A model generated the notes under the pieces. That model was not told the origin of the DNA, did not search any database, and was given only the letters and a program-made list of their open reading frames with translations. From contig NZ_LJTC01000002.1 in NCBI RefSeq assembly GCF_001306915.1, positions 687,711-751,710 on the forward strand: a DNA stretch of 64,000 nt, written 5' to 3'. Source of the DNA: Pseudoalteromonas lipolytica (lineage in GTDB: Bacteria > Pseudomonadota > Gammaproteobacteria > Enterobacterales > Alteromonadaceae). This document shows, one piece after another, positions 51,704 to 60,814 of the stretch (the first letter of the stretch is position 1; each line of letters opens with the position of its first letter). A program made the translations under genes and the position numbers.

Positions 51704-52450
51704 CTAAACTAACTGCCCAACAAAGTTAACCATATTGTGCGCCACAATTGGAAAAACAAGGCTGCCAGTACGCTCTCTTAACCACAGCAAAATAAATCCA
51801 TAACTCCCAGTTAATACGATTCTGAATGCAGAAAAATGCCACTCACCATCTATATACATAACCCCATGAACTAGACCAAATAATAAAACCAAAAGTAACC
51901 CTGCAATGTTTATTGGCGAGCCAAAAAAGTTAATGCGCGATGAAACAACAGCCAACGAAAAACAAAATAATAAAACTCCTCTAAACATTGGTTCTTCATC
52001 TAACCCAGGAATAAGAGCTTGATAGAGTAGCGTTTCAAAATCGAAATTTGGTCCGTTACCAAGGCTAAGCGTTACAATAATCTGCAACGCAACAAACAGG
52101 GTTAAAACAACGAGTGCAGGCTTAATAGAGCCTTCATTTTGTCTAAGAGTAAAACCAGCGTCCTTGATTTTAAAGTCACTTTTAAAAGCTGCTAATAAAG
52201 CCAAAACCAAAGCCCAAAGAGTAATAGCGACAATTTTACCTGACCAATTCCATTTGAGATCTGTAAAAAGTAAATCTAAGGAAATGAACTCTTTACCTTT
52301 GAATAAAGCTAAGAAATAACAAAATAGAATTAACAGAGTAGCAAGCAGCCAAGTTAAGTTTATAGTTACTTTACTGAATGCTTTTAAAATTAAAACGAGT
52401 AATAGAACCACGCCTAAATTGGCGAGTATTCCAAAATACATATCTGGCAT
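51704..52450 (-). CDS. CPBP-family intramembrane glutamic protease
   Basis: The 248-residue protein has about seven to eight membrane helices and the CPBP motif DEEPMFRGVLLF (E152, E153 and R157), followed by a helix containing LLFGLVHGVMYIDGEWHFSAF and the final HNMVNFVG; the second and third motifs of this Rce1-like family contain His, as seen here. Members cleave peptides within the membrane or aid bacteriocin-type systems. The substrate is unknown. The start follows aaggacgg. It is a single gene. Confidence 0.85.
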   Translation of the reverse strand: MPDMYFGILANLGVVLLLVLILKAFSKVTINLTWLLATLLILFCYFLALFKGKEFISLDLLFTDLKWNWSGKIVAITLWALVLALLAAFKSDFKIKDAGFTLRQNEGSIKPALVVLTLFVALQIIVTLSLGNGPNFDFETLLYQALIPGLDEEPMFRGVLLFCFSLAVVSSRINFFGSPINIAGLLLVLLFGLVHGVMYIDGEWHFSAFRIVLTGSYGFILLWLRERTGSLVFPIVAHNMVNFVGQLV

Positions 52451-52585
52451 AACCGTCCTTGGTGAGCATAAAGCTCAAACTTTATTATTGTTTAATTTCT
52501 ATGATAAACACAAAAACAACCTATTAAACAGATATTTGTTTGAGTTTAAATTCCCATTGAGCATATTTTTATTTTCAAAGTATAT

Positions 52586-52762
52586 GAACCACAGAGAGCA
52601 CCGAGGCACTTCGCGCTACACAGAGAAAAACAGCATTTAAAAATAATATTCACAAAGAGGATAAGAGACGCTGCGCTTTAGAGGAAAAAACAAAATACTC
52701 TTTTGGTCTATCTCATTTATTTCTCATTCTCTTCTCTTTGTGCAAAACAAATTGAACCACAG
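52586..52762. repeat. Long inverted-arm repeat, type G, second copy
   Basis: gaaccacagagagcaccgag, then gcacttcgcgctacacagag, is followed by cacaaagaggataagagacg, then ctgcgctttagaggaaa, and by ttctctttgtgcaaaacaaa. The outer arm cacaaagaggataagaga (52651) is complementary to tctcttctctttgtg (52728-52742). It shares all parts with 50211-50365 in a different order. Confidence 0.65.
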
Positions 52763-52808
52763 GGTTCGGCGAAAAAACGCCTAAACTCGTATCTCGCAAA
52801 CTTTTTCG

Positions 52809-52892
52809 TCTGATAGCTGACGGCTGAAAGCTGATAGCTCCTTCCCCTAGCAACTCACTAACTTGTTGGGCTTCGCTTCGCTCCACCCAACA
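52809..52892. repeat. Repeat mosaic, types C and F
   Basis: Type C, ctgatagctgacggctga, then aagctgatagctcc (52810-52841), and a diverged type F, gttgggcttcgcttcgct, then ccacccaac (52864-52891). The gap 52451-52910 (460 bases) contains only repeats and AT-rich DNA. Confidence 0.7.
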
Positions 52893-52910
52893 TAAGATAA
52901 GAGCTATCCT

Positions 52911-53993
52911 TTACTCTCCCGCAAACTTTAACATTCGCGTTTGGTCGGTAAGTTCAATATCCACCAGCTCATATGGAGCTTTGGCTGCTTGAGTGACCGC
53001 AAAAGGCATGGTGAAACTACCATAGCTATCAATCTGTTTTGCTACTTCAACCGTTGCCAGTTTGATGCGCTCACCTTTATTACCTTTGCCAGTTAAGGTT
53101 GCACGAATGGCATAGCGGCCTGAGTCGGTCACTTGCACCGGTACTTTAGCTTGGTATTTGTTATTGCCAAGCGCAGTTACTTTGGCTTTATCCATACTGA
53201 TGGTTTGTGAGCTATGTACAAACGGCATTTTTATAGAGCGTTTTACCGTTTGGCCATTCACTTTAGTGTCTACACTGGCCTCAAGCTCATAGTAACCATT
53301 TATTGCTCCTAAGGTTTCAAGCGGGTAATTAAATACTGCTTCACCATTTTCGTAACGTACATCTAGTTTTTCGCCATCAGGGCTTGAAAGCGTTAACTTC
53401 ACATCACTATCTTTAAAGCGCTTTTTACCCATACTAAGCTGCATAGCAACACGCTGTTGCTGATCTTTCACTTTAAATTGCGATTTAGCATGCAAAGCAT
53501 TGCTCGAGCCTTTTTCAATCACGTGCAGCAAGTAGGTGTCGTTATCGTTAAGGGCTTGGCTTGTTCTTAGCATTGCTTTGCCATTTACCTGACCTAGCTT
53601 GAGCCCAACACTGCCATCGCTAAATCCTGCATTTTCCATTTGCTCACGTGCAACCATGGCTTGCATTGGCATTTGTCTAAAGCTGTCATCTCGCACCGAC
53701 AGTTTATCTAGCTGTAAGCCATGAGGCTTAAATACTTCGCCACTATCAAAGCGTGCTTTTGGTGCAATGCGAATAAAGTTATCAGCTTGGTTTACAAAAA
53801 CAGGCACACCACGCTTAAGCTCTTTACCCGAAACTTTCTGCCAATATTCAACACTGTCTTTTTCAAGTGTTTGTAGTTGAGCGCTTGATGCTGGTTGAAC
53901 TTGAGGAAATTGATAAACCGTTTGCTCATTAGCATTTGCGGCTGTGCTTACAAGCACAATTGCAGCTGCAATTGTGGTTAACTTATTAATCAT
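52911..53993 (-). CDS. DUF4785-like secreted Ig-fold protein
   Basis: The 360-residue protein has a signal peptide (MINKLTTIAAAIVLVSTAANA). Three beta-rich domains are likely (about 25-140, 150-245 and 255-360), without Cys, resembling the DUF4785 proteins of Legionella and marine gammaproteobacteria. Phrases such as SDVKLTLSSPDGEKLDVRYENGEAVF suggest Ig-like or bacterial Big-type sheets. It follows the lipase gene by 9 bases on the same strand, so the two are co-expressed; it may help the lipase fold, be exported, or bind a surface. The start follows aggagc. Confidence 0.7.
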   Translation of the reverse strand: MINKLTTIAAAIVLVSTAANANEQTVYQFPQVQPASSAQLQTLEKDSVEYWQKVSGKELKRGVPVFVNQADNFIRIAPKARFDSGEVFKPHGLQLDKLSVRDDSFRQMPMQAMVAREQMENAGFSDGSVGLKLGQVNGKAMLRTSQALNDNDTYLLHVIEKGSSNALHAKSQFKVKDQQQRVAMQLSMGKKRFKDSDVKLTLSSPDGEKLDVRYENGEAVFNYPLETLGAINGYYELEASVDTKVNGQTVKRSIKMPFVHSSQTISMDKAKVTALGNNKYQAKVPVQVTDSGRYAIRATLTGKGNKGERIKLATVEVAKQIDSYGSFTMPFAVTQAAKAPYELVDIELTDQTRMLKFAGE

Positions 53994-54002
53994 AGCGGGC
54001 TC

Positions 54003-54869
54003 CTAAATTCGATTTTTAAGCATGTTTGGCAAGCCAAAACAGTTACGTCGACTTTGCTGATGACTCAAAGGCTCACCACCTTGGGTTCGTGATTTATCGG
54101 TAAACCACACCACCCCAGCTAACGACTGAGAACTGCAATTTAAAAAGCCATCTGAGCAGCTATCTAACCAGTTTTGCGTTACTTCAAGGCCCACTTGATT
54201 TTGATAACCGCCACAATAGCTGTCGCTATCCCATACCGCTGATTCAACATCACTGCCCACCACGGTTTCGAATCGAGACGGTAAACTTGGGCGGTTCGGT
54301 GTGCCATACAGCCACTGTGCGTTATACGATTCCATCCAAGATACTTGTTGTTGTTTTACTGCATCGCTGCCGTAACCTAAAAGCCAACCCAAGCTTTGCT
54401 CGAATGAATTACCCGCAATAACCGCATCAGCCAACGGCGTACCACCACTTGAAGGAGCCAAAGCAATAGTACGCGTGACTTTGCTAATAATATTTGGATA
54501 ACGGCTATCCCATGTTGGGTTAGATAAAATCCAGCGCACCACATTGCCACCGTTAGAGTGAGTGATCAGAGTTAAATCTGTGATGTTTTTATTATTGATA
54601 AATGTAGTGAGCTGCCCTGCTAAACAGCCAGATGCCGCGTCTGCCCACATGTATTGCTCGAAGTCACAATTAATAACGGTGTAATTACTACTGTTTGGCA
54701 AACCTTGGCGAACTGTGTCAACAAAACTGCCTGTCCAATAGTCATTATAAGCATCGCTTTGTTGGCCTGTACCGTGCACAAATGCGACTCCTTGCGCAGC
54801 AAAAGCACTGTGGCTGATACCCGCTGCCAACATTAAAGCTGGCACTAGTGAGAGTGTTTTTATTTTCAT
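54003..54869 (-). CDS. Secreted alpha/beta-hydrolase (lipase-like)
   Basis: The 288-residue protein has a signal peptide (MKIKTLSLVPALMLAAGISHSAFAA), the oxyanion segment GVAFVHGTGQQSD, and a nucleophile elbow THSNGGN with S105, an uncommon form of GxSxG that is found in some secreted lipases. Several Cys (positions about 68, 82, 218, 236, 243) suggest disulfides. Its partner is the DUF4785-like protein encoded 9 bases downstream. Substrate could be triglyceride or ester polymer. The start follows aacaggaac. Confidence 0.75.
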   Translation of the reverse strand: MKIKTLSLVPALMLAAGISHSAFAAQGVAFVHGTGQQSDAYNDYWTGSFVDTVRQGLPNSSNYTVINCDFEQYMWADAASGCLAGQLTTFINNKNITDLTLITHSNGGNVVRWILSNPTWDSRYPNIISKVTRTIALAPSSGGTPLADAVIAGNSFEQSLGWLLGYGSDAVKQQQVSWMESYNAQWLYGTPNRPSLPSRFETVVGSDVESAVWDSDSYCGGYQNQVGLEVTQNWLDSCSDGFLNCSSQSLAGVVWFTDKSRTQGGEPLSHQQSRRNCFGLPNMLKNRI

Positions 54870-55035
54870 GTGTGTTCCTGTTGATTGTAATTTTATCTAT
54901 CAGGTTGGAGGAGTGACCTCCGACCAAAAACATAGACCAAACAGGTACGAAAGCAAGAATGAATTTACATTAATTTAACTTTTGTGCGTTTTTTAAGTAC
55001 AAATTATTAGATTTTAGGAGAAAAAGAGGGGGTGA

Positions 55036-55056
55036 GATGCGAGGTGCGAGGTGCGA
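55036..55056. repeat. Variant heptamer array GTGCGAG
   Basis: Three tandem units (ATGCGAG, GTGCGAG, GTGCGAG), one base different from GTGCTAG. It lies in the 402-base gap 54870-55271. Confidence 0.7.
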
Positions 55057-55117
55057 GTAAACTTTCCCCTTTACTCTTTCTAACTCGCTAACTTTTCAAG
55101 CTGATAGCTCTTTTGTT

Positions 55118-55145
55118 CATCGCGCGAAATAAATTTCACGCCTAC
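55118..55145. repeat. Type D hairpin repeat, solitary
   Basis: catcgcgcgaaataaatt followed by tcacgcctac; a D module without the H part. The rest of the gap 54870-55271 shows no gene. Confidence 0.7.
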
Positions 55146-55271
55146 AGTGCTAGCAAAATAAAACGATATAAATTGCACAATGCGAAATAGTATCGCTGCA
55201 CGAAAGTACTATATCCAGCCCTGTTTAAATTTCATACGTTGTAAATTAAATGTTAAACAGGAGAACACACA

Positions 55272-55961
55272 ATGAAACGCCTATTGACGATGATTGCGCT
55301 ATGCGCAGGTATGAGCACAACTGCTTTTGCAGCATGTAGAGATAACGTTCTACTGGTACATGGTAATACCGCCTCCCCTTCGAGTTGGAATAACACAATC
55401 AACGAATTAAAACGAAAAGGGTATGTCGACAGTGAAATTTTCACCCCAGATTGGGGCTCTAAATCTTGCGCGAGTTGCAACGATCATAACGGCAGTGAAG
55501 AAACGCCCGTACGTAACGCCATTCTTACTGCAATCAACCAATCTTGCACAGGTAAGATCGATATTATCGGCCATTCAATGGGGGTTACACTCGCAGCTCA
55601 GCAAATTTATAAGCTAGGAATGGCATCAGATGTTGATACCTTTGTTGGTGTTGCAGGTGCCGCGCGCGGCCTACTTAGTTGCGGTGTTTACCCATATAAT
55701 GTGTGGAATAACACATGTGGTTACTATGGCTTATCGGTTGGCAGCCCGTTATTAAATAGTATTTATGGAGAAGCATTAGGCAACAAAGTGTATTCCATAA
55801 AGAGCTACTCGGATCAAATCGTCTGCTCAACTGGCACTTGTTATGTGTACGGCATTCACAGCAGCCGATTATGGAATGAAAATGCCACCTACACCTACGT
55901 TCTCGGCCACTTTGGTTTGCAAACCGATACGTACGTAAAACAAGTGAGTTTGATTCAGTAG
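55272..55961 (+). CDS. Secreted lipase, class 2 (LipA-like)
   Basis: The 229-residue protein has a signal peptide (MKRLLTMIALCAGMSTTAFAA), an oxyanion strand NVLLVHGNTASPSSW and the nucleophile elbow IIGHSMGVTLAAQQ (S102). The compact size without a lid and the pattern match the Lipase_2 family (Bacillus LipA type). Cys-rich stretches (KSCASCND; CSTGTC) may form disulfides. The terminal His is probably in VLGHFGLQTD. The start follows aggaga. It is divergent from the other lipase gene, with repeats on both sides. Confidence 0.82.
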   Translation: MKRLLTMIALCAGMSTTAFAACRDNVLLVHGNTASPSSWNNTINELKRKGYVDSEIFTPDWGSKSCASCNDHNGSEETPVRNAILTAINQSCTGKIDIIGHSMGVTLAAQQIYKLGMASDVDTFVGVAGAARGLLSCGVYPYNVWNNTCGYYGLSVGSPLLNSIYGEALGNKVYSIKSYSDQIVCSTGTCYVYGIHSSRLWNENATYTYVLGHFGLQTDTYVKQVSLIQ

Positions 55962-55979
55962 GTTTGAGTTAGCGAGATG

Positions 55980-56005
55980 GTAGCAACGATTTTATATCGC
56001 GTAGG
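55980..56005. repeat. Dispersed hairpin repeat, type B, copy 3
   Basis: gtagcaacgattttatat followed by cgcgtagg; as at 49262, and likewise directly followed by a heptamer array. Confidence 0.75.
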
Positions 56006-56016
56006 AATGGTTATAG

Positions 56017-56058
56017 GTGCTAGGTGCTAGGTGCTAGGTGCTAGGTGCTAGGTGCTAA
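56017..56058. repeat. Heptamer tandem array GTGCTAG, 6 units
   Basis: Five exact GTGCTAG units and a final GTGCTAA. In both this array and the one at 49299 a type B hairpin precedes and a gcagcatagt-like string (here acagcgtagt) follows, so B plus array is itself a duplicated unit. Confidence 0.95.
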
Positions 56059-56096
56059 CAGCGTAGTGTTAGTTGCGCCTCCCCTATGACTTTTTT

Positions 56097-56397
56097 CGGC
56101 GTTAAAACGCCTCCTACAACTCGCATCTCGCTAACTTTTCAATCTGATAGCTGACGGCTGAAAGCTGATAGCTCTTTTGTTCATCGCGCGAAATAAATTT
56201 CACGCCTACGGATGAGCATTTCAATTTAACTATACGCAGGCACAATCCAATCTAACTTCTGACGACTGATATCTCTTTTTTCGGCGTTAAAACGCCTCCT
56301 ACACCTCGCATCTCGTTCCTCGAAACTCGTACCTTTCCCCTTTACTCTTTCTAACTTGCTAATTAGTTGGGTTTCTCTCCGCTCTACCCAACCTACC
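56097..56397. repeat. Repeat mosaic, types E, C, D, H, E and F
   Basis: In order: E (56097-56130), C (56140-56174), D (56182-56210), H (56249-56274), a second E (56282-56315) and F (56366-56397). Almost all of the gap 55962-56408 is repeat DNA, with no gene. Confidence 0.75.
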
Positions 56398-56408
56398 AGC
56401 TGATAGCT

Positions 56409-58166
56409 CTACGAACCATACAGCGCTTTCATTAATTGACGCAGGTTCTTTTGATTAGTTTCCGTCTTAACCAGCGCTTTTAAACGGCTTTTAACCTCTG
56501 GTTTTGACTTCGCTTGTTGACTTAACGCCGATATAGCGGCACTGCGAATATCTTTCGGGTTACTAGCGTCAGCAAAGGCATAAATACTATCGACTTGTTC
56601 TGCGTCTAACTCATTATTACCCATTGCCTTTAATATCGCCCCTCGCGGTTTACTATCAGTTTCTTGATTTAGTTGATTACTCAAGTAATTCAAACTGGTT
56701 TTACTTGGCATTTTTGCCAGAGCCTCTGCCGCATTTAGTCGTAATCTTGGACTGTCGCCAGCTAAATAATCACCAATAAGCTGTTGATGATCATAGTCTC
56801 CACTATTACCTAGTGCGGTGATTAGGGCTGATGCTTTTTGCTCCGTTGCACTAGAGCTCAATGAATCAGCTAACTTTTGGGTTAACTGAGTTGAAAACTC
56901 ACTGCCCTGCTGATTTTTTGCAATCGCCCCCATTACCATTAAAGCACTATGAGCCAGCTTAGAATTTTCTTCATCAAGACCATATGACATGGAATACTCA
57001 AAAATCGCCTCAACCTGCATGTCAGTTAACGGTTTTTCACTGTATTTTAGTGCCATTAAACTTCTAAAGCGCTGATTTGGTGAAAATAAACCAGGCTCAA
57101 CAAATACCTCTGTCAGTAACTGTTTTGAGTTAACTGAGTCATGTTTACCTAGGTACATAAACAATTTACTTTCCAAAGGATCTGCAATTGATTTAGTTGA
57201 AATAAGCTCTTTTAAGCTCAGCAAATACTGATCATTGTCATAAAGAAATTGCAAAAGCGTTTTTCGGTCTCCCTCTAGCCAATCCATACTTTTTAAAGCA
57301 GTGATAAACGCTTCAGTATTTTTTAAGGGTTGAGGCGGCGCTTTAGGGTAAACCCAATCTGTGCTTAAATTTTCCCATTGATTAGGGTCTTCGGGTAATT
57401 GTAGTAACCTTGCCCCATCGGGTATCGATTGATTTGAACGATTTAAACTTAGTGTTTGCAGTACTTCAATATTCATACTTCCATCACTACTACTGACTTG
57501 AATATGACTATTTCCGAGGGTTTTTGTTAACCAGCATTTATCGTTTTCAAAGATAAACTCATCACTAATAATGTTCGCCGTTTCTAACTGCATTAGCTTT
57601 TTCGCAGCGTTAGTACTTTGCCTAGTGTCAGTTGGTTCTAAGTAACTGAGTTTATTTCGCTTTAGTTTATTATCAGCTAACACTGTGTAGAGTGATTTGT
57701 ACTGACCGATATCATCTCGCTCTTTAACCCAATACTTATCCCCCTGTAAATTTTCAGGGGGGTTTGCACGGTGAAAGGCACGGTATAAAGCAATCAGCTT
57801 TTGTTGATCAGCCGCTTTTAATTTAGCGTTAAACCGATAATCTAAAACTTCACCTGAGTTATTGCTAACTTTCACAGCAAAAGGCACAGCATACTCATTG
57901 CTGGTACTCACTGTTTTATTCAACTTTGCTTGAGCTTGGTATAGCTCAAAACCCAACCAGTGAAATTTTTCTGCAACTAACAAAGGCCGATAAATTAACC
58001 GCCCTTGCAAGTCAAACTGGCTTTTTGAGGGACTATTCATCGAAACAATATTCGTATCAGCTTTTGATTGAAGTTCACCCCAAACAGTACAATGAGGCAC
58101 TGCATAAGCAGCCGAAGCATAGCCTAATAAAGTGCCAAATAATAAACTCAGTTTAATTAAACGCAT
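56409..58166 (-). CDS. Secreted protein with HEAT-like repeat domain
   Basis: The 585-residue protein has a signal peptide (ending AYAVPHC). The N-terminal half (about 23-300) is beta-rich; the C-terminal half (about 310-585) is all-helical with HEAT-like repeats such as RLRLNAAEALAKMPSKTSLNYLSNQLN and DIRSAAISALSQQAKSKPEVKSRLKALV. A beta-rich N-terminal part followed by a helical superhelix recalls the vitellogenin-N (lipid transfer) module, but no signature confirms it. It follows the large lipoprotein gene by 18 bases on the same strand and is likely its partner. Confidence 0.65.
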   Translation of the reverse strand: MRLIKLSLLFGTLLGYASAAYAVPHCTVWGELQSKADTNIVSMNSPSKSQFDLQGRLIYRPLLVAEKFHWLGFELYQAQAKLNKTVSTSNEYAVPFAVKVSNNSGEVLDYRFNAKLKAADQQKLIALYRAFHRANPPENLQGDKYWVKERDDIGQYKSLYTVLADNKLKRNKLSYLEPTDTRQSTNAAKKLMQLETANIISDEFIFENDKCWLTKTLGNSHIQVSSSDGSMNIEVLQTLSLNRSNQSIPDGARLLQLPEDPNQWENLSTDWVYPKAPPQPLKNTEAFITALKSMDWLEGDRKTLLQFLYDNDQYLLSLKELISTKSIADPLESKLFMYLGKHDSVNSKQLLTEVFVEPGLFSPNQRFRSLMALKYSEKPLTDMQVEAIFEYSMSYGLDEENSKLAHSALMVMGAIAKNQQGSEFSTQLTQKLADSLSSSATEQKASALITALGNSGDYDHQQLIGDYLAGDSPRLRLNAAEALAKMPSKTSLNYLSNQLNQETDSKPRGAILKAMGNNELDAEQVDSIYAFADASNPKDIRSAAISALSQQAKSKPEVKSRLKALVKTETNQKNLRQLMKALYGS

Positions 58167-58184
58167 TATACCTATGCCTTCATA

Positions 58185-60053
58185 CTAATAATTTAAGGTT
58201 GCTGATTCGTCTAAAATTGTCCAGCTTTTATCGTACAAGGTACTAGTATCGTAGATAGTTTGAGTTTTGGTTTTTGTCTTAACCGTGCAACACCACTTGT
58301 ATTTAGGGTATTTCACATAAACATAAAATTCGCCGGAAATAGCCTCAATATCATTCGTTACATCAATCCCTAAGGTGATTTTAGAATCAGTGATAGCTTT
58401 AGCTAAATCTGCATAAAGTGTGGCATTAAATGTATCTGCAATAATCAAAAAGTCTATACCAACACCGCCACTTGCAATACCTAAGTTTATTTCTGCAGTG
58501 GCATACGCATCCATGCTGGCAGTAACAATATCTCCCCCTAAGTCAATTCGGCTATTGCTGTAAGCTAAACCAACCCCTAAATCCAAGCTGCCACTAACAC
58601 CAGCCTCAACGGTCACCGGAACAATTACAATGGTGAACGTTGTTTCAACCACTTTTTGTTCTTCGCTCCAGCTATACCCTAAAGACTTGTCTAAGGCCGT
58701 TAACGTGTCGCCCTCGTCAATTAAAGTGTCACCCAGCACACTAAAGTTTGCTGCATAGGTAATCTCACCATCACTTACATTTGCACTCGCTTCAGCACTG
58801 GCACTAACCAAACTCGCTGATTTATCAAATAGGTAAAGATCTAAATCTGCTTCAACTAGCCCCTCAGCTGAACCACCATTACTAGAAGAAACATTCATAT
58901 AGCTATAAAAAGAAGGGCTGATTGCCACAGCGTCACTGTCACCATAGGTAGCACTCCAACTGCCAACTTTGGCCAAGGTTGTTGCTGATGAAGCTGTAGT
59001 CTGCATCGCTGATGCTGACGCTATTGTTGTTTTATTACTATTTAGCTCTACCGATTCTGCAGTACTCACTTCATCATGATAAAGCGCATAAGGTACTTCA
59101 ACGGTAATACTATTATTGTCACTGTGAGCTTCAATTTCTTCTGAGTTATCATGGAAGGTAAATGTCATGCTAAAACTGTTTTCACCACCATCGTGATCAA
59201 AATCATCGTGTATCGCTTTTAGCAATACGCCATTTACTGCAACATCCCAAGGAAAGTAATGAGATTGCTCATGATCAGGAAACTTAATACGCATCGTCTC
59301 CATATAAGCTTGCGCTTGCTCATTCCATAAGTGAGCATGATAAGTCGTTTCGCCGATGGTTATTGTTGCACTGATGTCAGCCTCGTTGACTGAATTACCA
59401 AATTTGGTGGCATTAATAAAACCTATTAAATCAGGTACTTTCTGTGTTGGCTCACCTGTACCTGTGGTATCTCTTTTACCCGGGCCAGGAAAAATAGCAA
59501 AGCCGTCGCCCACTTTAAGTTTATCTAAAACAAAATCATGGTAATGACCATCGCTAATGGTTACTGAGCTGTAGGTGCTTTCGTCACCAGACTCAATGCC
59601 ACGGGATTTATTATCTGTAACATCAACTTCGTTTGAGATCACACCACTTGTGTCAACAAAAGCGGCAATGACAAATTCACCCGCAGCGAGATCTTCATTT
59701 GGCAAAATTAGTGTTGCCGTATGATTTTGCTCGCCTTCTTGTAACTGCTCGATATAAAACTCACCCAAATCGTAGCCATCAGGCTCATCTTCAGTTTCGA
59801 GCTCAGCGACTTTACTTCTTTCAATTAAAATAAATGAAACACCAACATGTTCATTCGTTAATAAGGTTGTTTCGGTACTGAAATCAACTGTGATCTGTTG
59901 TCCTGGTTGATAAACGTCATCAGACACTGGGGTCATAGACTTCAAAGCTACATTAGCAACAGCTTCTTGTTCGGCAGAGTCATCATCAGAACACCCAACT
60001 AATGAAAGTAGGGATAAAGCCAACACAGCACTAATCCTTTTACACTGATTCAT
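58185..60053 (-). CDS. Large lipoprotein, unknown function
   Basis: The start is placed at 60053 (MNQCKRISAVLALSLLSLVGCSDDDS), 8 bases after taggaa; the frame is open to 60089. The lipidated Cys is at residue 21, followed by Asp, so by the +2 rule the inner membrane would be possible in enterics, but this is uncertain here. The 622-residue product has an Ig-like first part (about 35-180), a His/Asp-rich part (HYHDFVLD; HAHLWNE; DDFDHDGGENS; HDNSEEIEAHSD), then a long Ser/Ala/Thr-rich beta region and a Cys pair (CC in KYKWCCTV). Not a family I know. It forms an operon with the HEAT-like gene. Confidence 0.7.
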   Translation of the reverse strand: MNQCKRISAVLALSLLSLVGCSDDDSAEQEAVANVALKSMTPVSDDVYQPGQQITVDFSTETTLLTNEHVGVSFILIERSKVAELETEDEPDGYDLGEFYIEQLQEGEQNHTATLILPNEDLAAGEFVIAAFVDTSGVISNEVDVTDNKSRGIESGDESTYSSVTISDGHYHDFVLDKLKVGDGFAIFPGPGKRDTTGTGEPTQKVPDLIGFINATKFGNSVNEADISATITIGETTYHAHLWNEQAQAYMETMRIKFPDHEQSHYFPWDVAVNGVLLKAIHDDFDHDGGENSFSMTFTFHDNSEEIEAHSDNNSITVEVPYALYHDEVSTAESVELNSNKTTIASASAMQTTASSATTLAKVGSWSATYGDSDAVAISPSFYSYMNVSSSNGGSAEGLVEADLDLYLFDKSASLVSASAEASANVSDGEITYAANFSVLGDTLIDEGDTLTALDKSLGYSWSEEQKVVETTFTIVIVPVTVEAGVSGSLDLGVGLAYSNSRIDLGGDIVTASMDAYATAEINLGIASGGVGIDFLIIADTFNATLYADLAKAITDSKITLGIDVTNDIEAISGEFYVYVKYPKYKWCCTVKTKTKTQTIYDTSTLYDKSWTILDESATLNY

Positions 60054-60267
60054 ATTACGATTCCTAATTATTGATTGTAATTTCGACAAACTATTAATTA
60101 ATAAAACTCATACTTCTACTCAAAGTCCGACCGACTTATTTTCGAAACGGTTAAGCTTTAACCCACCCAAATTGGGGTACAAAAGGTTCATATTTCAAAG
60201 GGTAAATCACAATAATGGATGAATTATGGAGGGATGCAAAACAACCAAAATTATTAAATGCGAGGGA

Positions 60268-60374
60268 CGAGGAAGGAGATATTAGATATCAGTCGTTAGA
60301 AGTCAGATTAGATTGTGCCCGCACATAGTTAAATTGAAATGCTCATCCGTAGGCGTGAAGTTTATTTCGCGCGA
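60268..60374. repeat. Composite D-H repeat, reversed copy 1
   Basis: About 107 bases that recur at 60521-60627, offset 253 bases in direct orientation, with few mismatches. In reverse complement it matches the D-H composite of 56182-56274 and 50622-50748. The gap 60054-60814 holds repeats only. Confidence 0.85.
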
Positions 60375-60387
60375 TGAACATAAGAGC

Positions 60388-60426
60388 ATCAGCTTGTAGG
60401 TTGGTTAGAGCGGAGCGAAACCCAAC
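60388..60426. repeat. Type F repeat, reversed
   Basis: gtaggttggttagagcgg followed by agcgaaacccaac is the reverse complement of the F module at 50485-50515. Confidence 0.8.
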
Positions 60427-60499
60427 ATTTGTAGCTATCAGATTACGAACACAAGTTAGCGAGTTAGAAAGAATACAGGGGAAAGAAGCGAAATTCGAG

Positions 60500-60521
60500 T
60501 CGTAGGAGGCGTTTTAACGCC
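60500..60521. repeat. Type E hairpin repeat, reversed
   Basis: taggaggcgttttaacgccg is the reverse complement of the E hairpin (cggcgttaaaacgcctccta). It is a complete hairpin. Confidence 0.8.
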
Positions 60522-60627
60522 GAGGAAGGAGATATTAGATATCAGTCGTTAGAAGTCAGATTAGAATGTGCCCGCACATAGTTAAATTGAAATGCTCATC
60601 CGTAGGCGTGAAACTTATTTCGCGCGA
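60521..60627. repeat. Composite D-H repeat, reversed copy 2
   Basis: This is the second direct copy of the unit at 60268-60374. Its end overlaps a forward D module, giving the palindrome at 60601-60646. Confidence 0.85.
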
Positions 60628-60646
60628 AATAAATTTCACGCCTACG
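60601..60646. repeat. 46-base near-perfect palindrome (two head-to-head D modules)
   Basis: cgtaggcgtgaaacttattt cgcg is followed by its near-exact reverse complement, ending atttcacgcctacg; only one arm position differs. Confidence 0.9.
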
Positions 60647-60814
60647 ATATCGGGATTAGCCATAGCAATGTACAGGCACAATCTAACCTAAACCTTATGG
60701 CTTAAAACTCTTTTGTTTAAATCTGATAGCTGACGGCTGAAAGCTGATAGCTCCTTTCCCCTTTACCCTCGCTAACTTATCGAGCTTCGCAGTGCTCTGC
60801 CCAACACGCTGTTA

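Noticed and set aside
52419..52640. Frame reading into the repeat region before 52640
   Set aside because: It runs into type G repeat DNA, and the peptide has no plausible domain.
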